From JAVBME01 sp031552765 (GTDB taxonomy: Bacteria > Bacillota > Negativicutes > Acidaminococcales > JAISLQ01), in the NCBI GenBank assembly GCA_031552765.1, contig JAVBME010000041.1, positions 1 to 23,567 of the forward strand: a DNA stretch of 23,567 nt, read 5' to 3'. Position 1 is the stretch's first letter. Every line of letters starts with the position of its first letter. Below, one piece after another: positions 21,597-23,567 of this stretch. The notes beneath the pieces are model-generated. The model was not told the DNA's origin. It saw only the letters and a program-made list of their open reading frames with translations, and did no database searches. The translations under genes and the position numbers were made by a program.

Positions 21597-23273
21597 TTAA
21601 TTATTATTAAAATCATCCCGATACAGCCAGACCGCGCCTTCTTCCGCGCCGGCTACGCCGGCCCGGTAGGCGGCCAGCATACCTTGATACGGGCGCTGCG
21701 GTTTTTTTACGCTCTTTTTGCGCTCGGCCAAAACTTCCGGCGTGACATGCAGTTCCAGCTTTTTCGCCGCCAGGTCTATTTCTATGATGTCGCCGTCGCG
21801 GACTAGGGCCAGCGGGCCGCCCGCCCAGGCTTCCGGGGCTATATGGCCGACGCAGGGGCCGCGCGTGGCGCCGGAGAAACGCCCGTCGGTGATCATAGCG
21901 ACAGAAGTATGCAGCCCCATACCTACAAGCATAGCCGCCGGTATGGACAGCTCCCTCATGCCGGGGCCGCCGCGCGGCCCTTCGTAGCGGATGACCAGCA
22001 CGCTGCCCGGCTGGACGGTCTTGTTCAGCAGGTAGTCGCGCACTTCTTCTTCTGAATCAAAAACCACAGCCGGCCCTGTATGTTTATACATTTTGGGGTC
22101 GACGCCGCTTCTCTTTACAACCGCGCCGGCGGGGGCGAGGTTGCCGGACAGGATGGAGAAACAGCCGTTTTTCTCCAAAGGGTTGTCAAGCGGGCGGATA
22201 ACTTCGCGGTTGACCGGCCTGTTCCAGCCTTCCAGGTAATCGCCCAGCGTCACTCCGTCCATAGCCAAAGGCGCGGAAGTATCGAGGTAACCTTTGATGG
22301 TGGACAGTACGGCCGGTACGCCGCCCGCCTGGTGAAAGTCGCTGATGTTAAATGACGCGGAAGGCTTGAATTTAGCTAAAAGCGGCACGGAGGCCTGTAG
22401 CTCGTCGAATTGCTCCAGCGTCAGGCCGGAGCCCATAGCGCGGGCCAGTGCTATAGTGTGCAGTACGGCGTTGGTCGAGCCGCCGGTAGCGGAAATGTGT
22501 TTGATGCCGTTAGCCAGCGACTTTTCATTGAGGTAGCGGGAAAAACTGTCGCCTTCGCGCGTCAGCTCTACAATGCGTTCGCCTACGTCGCGCGCCTGGC
22601 GCACTTTGGCGGCTTCGCAAAACAGCATGGTAGAAGAGCCAAAAGGAGCGATGCCTAGCGCCTCAAGGAAAGACCCCATCGTATTGGCCGTGCCGTACAT
22701 GGAGCAGGTGCCGCCGGATGAGCACATATTAGTGCGCCAGCGGTCAAAAGTCTCTTTATCTATCTCTTCGTTCTTGCGCTTGCCGATAGCCTCTTTGAGG
22801 TCTGACGTCACATAGGTTTTGCCGCCTTCTTCGTAGGGCAGCATCGCGCCTGCCGTGAGAAATAGCGAAGGCAGGTCGAGCTTGGCCGCCGCCAGCAGCA
22901 TGGCTGGTATTATTTTATCGCAAGAACAGAGGAAAACCATGCCGTCAAAGCCGTGCGCCTCTGCCATCGCTTCGATGGAAGCGGCGATAAGGTCACGCTG
23001 CGGCAGTATATAGTGCATGCCGTGACCCTGGGCTATGCCGTCGCAGGGAGCGGGGACGCAAAACTCGGCCGGGCTGCCGCCGGCCGCCCAGATGCCTTCT
23101 TTTACATTGCCGGCCAATTGGGCAAAGGGCTTATGCCCTGGGTTGACGTCATTCCAGGAATTGACCACGCCGATCACCGGTTTAGCGAGATCTTTCTTAC
23201 GGTAGCCTACTGAACTCATCAAGCCGATATAATAGGCCTCGGTCTTGTCTTTTTCGTTGCCTCTTTTTGCCAT
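21597..23273 (-). CDS. ilvD: Dihydroxy-acid dehydratase family protein (IlvD/Edd)
   Basis: 558 residues, within the family range. Family signatures: NSWNDVNPGHKPF (38-50), CDGIAQGHGMHYILPQRDLI (77-96), the iron-sulphur ligands Cys118 (LCSCDKIIPAML) and Cys190 (GGTCSMYGTANTM), ATGGSTNAVLH near 265 and DGRFSGATRGPCVGH near the C-terminus. The first-cysteine position of [2Fe-2S] members (NPCN) is replaced by VNPGH, as in E. coli IlvD, so a [4Fe-4S] cluster is expected. IlvD makes 2-ketoisovalerate in branched-chain amino acid synthesis. The GTCSMYGTA motif also recalls sugar-acid dehydratases, and no other ilv gene is in view, so the substrate is less certain than the family. AAGGGGGAG precedes the start. 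Confidence 0.85.
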   Translation of the reverse strand: MAKRGNEKDKTEAYYIGLMSSVGYRKKDLAKPVIGVVNSWNDVNPGHKPFAQLAGNVKEGIWAAGGSPAEFCVPAPCDGIAQGHGMHYILPQRDLIAASIEAMAEAHGFDGMVFLCSCDKIIPAMLLAAAKLDLPSLFLTAGAMLPYEEGGKTYVTSDLKEAIGKRKNEEIDKETFDRWRTNMCSSGGTCSMYGTANTMGSFLEALGIAPFGSSTMLFCEAAKVRQARDVGERIVELTREGDSFSRYLNEKSLANGIKHISATGGSTNAVLHTIALARAMGSGLTLEQFDELQASVPLLAKFKPSASFNISDFHQAGGVPAVLSTIKGYLDTSAPLAMDGVTLGDYLEGWNRPVNREVIRPLDNPLEKNGCFSILSGNLAPAGAVVKRSGVDPKMYKHTGPAVVFDSEEEVRDYLLNKTVQPGSVLVIRYEGPRGGPGMRELSIPAAMLVGMGLHTSVAMITDGRFSGATRGPCVGHIAPEAWAGGPLALVRDGDIIEIDLAAKKLELHVTPEVLAERKKSVKKPQRPYQGMLAAYRAGVAGAEEGAVWLYRDDFNNN

Positions 23274-23400
23274 GTATGCTCCCCCTTTAAAAATACATTC
23301 CTATTTTAATATAACATCATTGACAGAAAAACAAAATAATTGACGATTATTGTAAGTATTATTATCAGTAATGGTATAAAAATATACTGCTCTAGACGGC
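23274..23400 (-). promoter_or_regulatory. Upstream region of ilvD with probable promoter
   Basis: A/T-rich. Read on the minus strand, TGTTATATT, an extended-10-like element, lies about 35 bases before the ATG, with a weak TTGTTT upstream at about 15 bp. AAGGGGGAG is the ribosome-binding site. No T-box or leader-peptide attenuator is evident. Confidence 0.4.
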
Positions 23401-23425
23401 AAAAAAAAGACGGCCAACGGCCGTC
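23401..23425 (-). terminator. Minus-strand terminator of a gene or RNA beyond the right edge
   Basis: A perfect 7-bp stem GACGGCC/GGCCGTC with an AAC loop. Read on the minus strand it is followed by eight T residues (23401-23408). It would end a transcript entering from the right. Confidence 0.8.
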
Positions 23426-23567
23426 CCAGACTGTAGACAAAAGCACCTTTATATATTAATTATACATTTGGTATTCAGTGCAAAAAGTCTTTGGCTTGAT
23501 TGTTATCTATCGTTATAGTAAGTCCTACTGCGAGCCATCCCTAGCTACGCGACAGTTCTTTTTTTAT

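Overview
The window looks like a chromosome segment of a Bacillota bacterium. A Negativicutes member (Sporomusa/Selenomonas-like) is my best guess, from the phage lysis genes, the Aquifex-type aconitase, the GeoCas9-like type II-C Cas9 and the roughly balanced base composition. That placement is inference. The cas block and the DUF2975 region are visibly richer in A/T than the aconitase, ald and ilvD genes.

Layout. (1) 1-1880 is the end of a prophage or phage-derived cluster: the C-terminus of a tail-region protein, a holin, a putative endolysin, two same-strand overlapping reading frames that resemble a spanin pair, and a strong terminator. (2) 1881-2277 is non-coding and ends in a 55-bp near-perfect palindrome overlapping a good promoter. 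(3) 2278-4526 is a three-gene membrane/regulator operon (DUF2975, YozG-like XRE repressor, DUF4173-type polytopic protein). (4) 4594-9767 is a complete type II-C CRISPR-Cas locus: tracrRNA, cas9, cas1, cas2, a bidirectional terminator, and seven 36-bp repeats with seven 30-bp spacers ending in a degenerate repeat. (5) 9754-12097 holds a SanA/YdcF-like gene (minus) divergent from a PutP-type sodium/proline symporter (plus). (6) 12098-12687 carries a 67-nt hairpin and a decayed LysR fragment. (7) 12688-20340 is a LysR regulator divergent from an operon of an aconitase-family hydratase, a PrpF-family isomerase, a DASS-type anion transporter and two tandem esterase-713-like hydrolases, closed by a terminator. 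(8) 20430-23273 is alanine dehydrogenase convergent with an IlvD/Edd-family dehydratase, sharing a terminator.

How the parts work together. The CRISPR locus is self-sufficient. tracrRNA lies just upstream of cas9 on the plus strand, and its anti-repeat matches the plus-strand repeat, so crRNAs must be made from the minus strand. Read on that strand, every repeat ends in a perfect extended -10 element (TGCTATAAT), so each spacer should carry its own promoter, as in Neisseria II-C arrays. The half-decayed last repeat keeps only this promoter half. Spacers 1 and 3 are the same protospacer in the same register with three substitutions, which points to repeated sampling of variants of one invader. 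The aconitase/PrpF/DASS operon reads as import, isomerisation and hydration of an unsaturated tricarboxylate such as trans-aconitate; the role of the two esterases there is unexplained.
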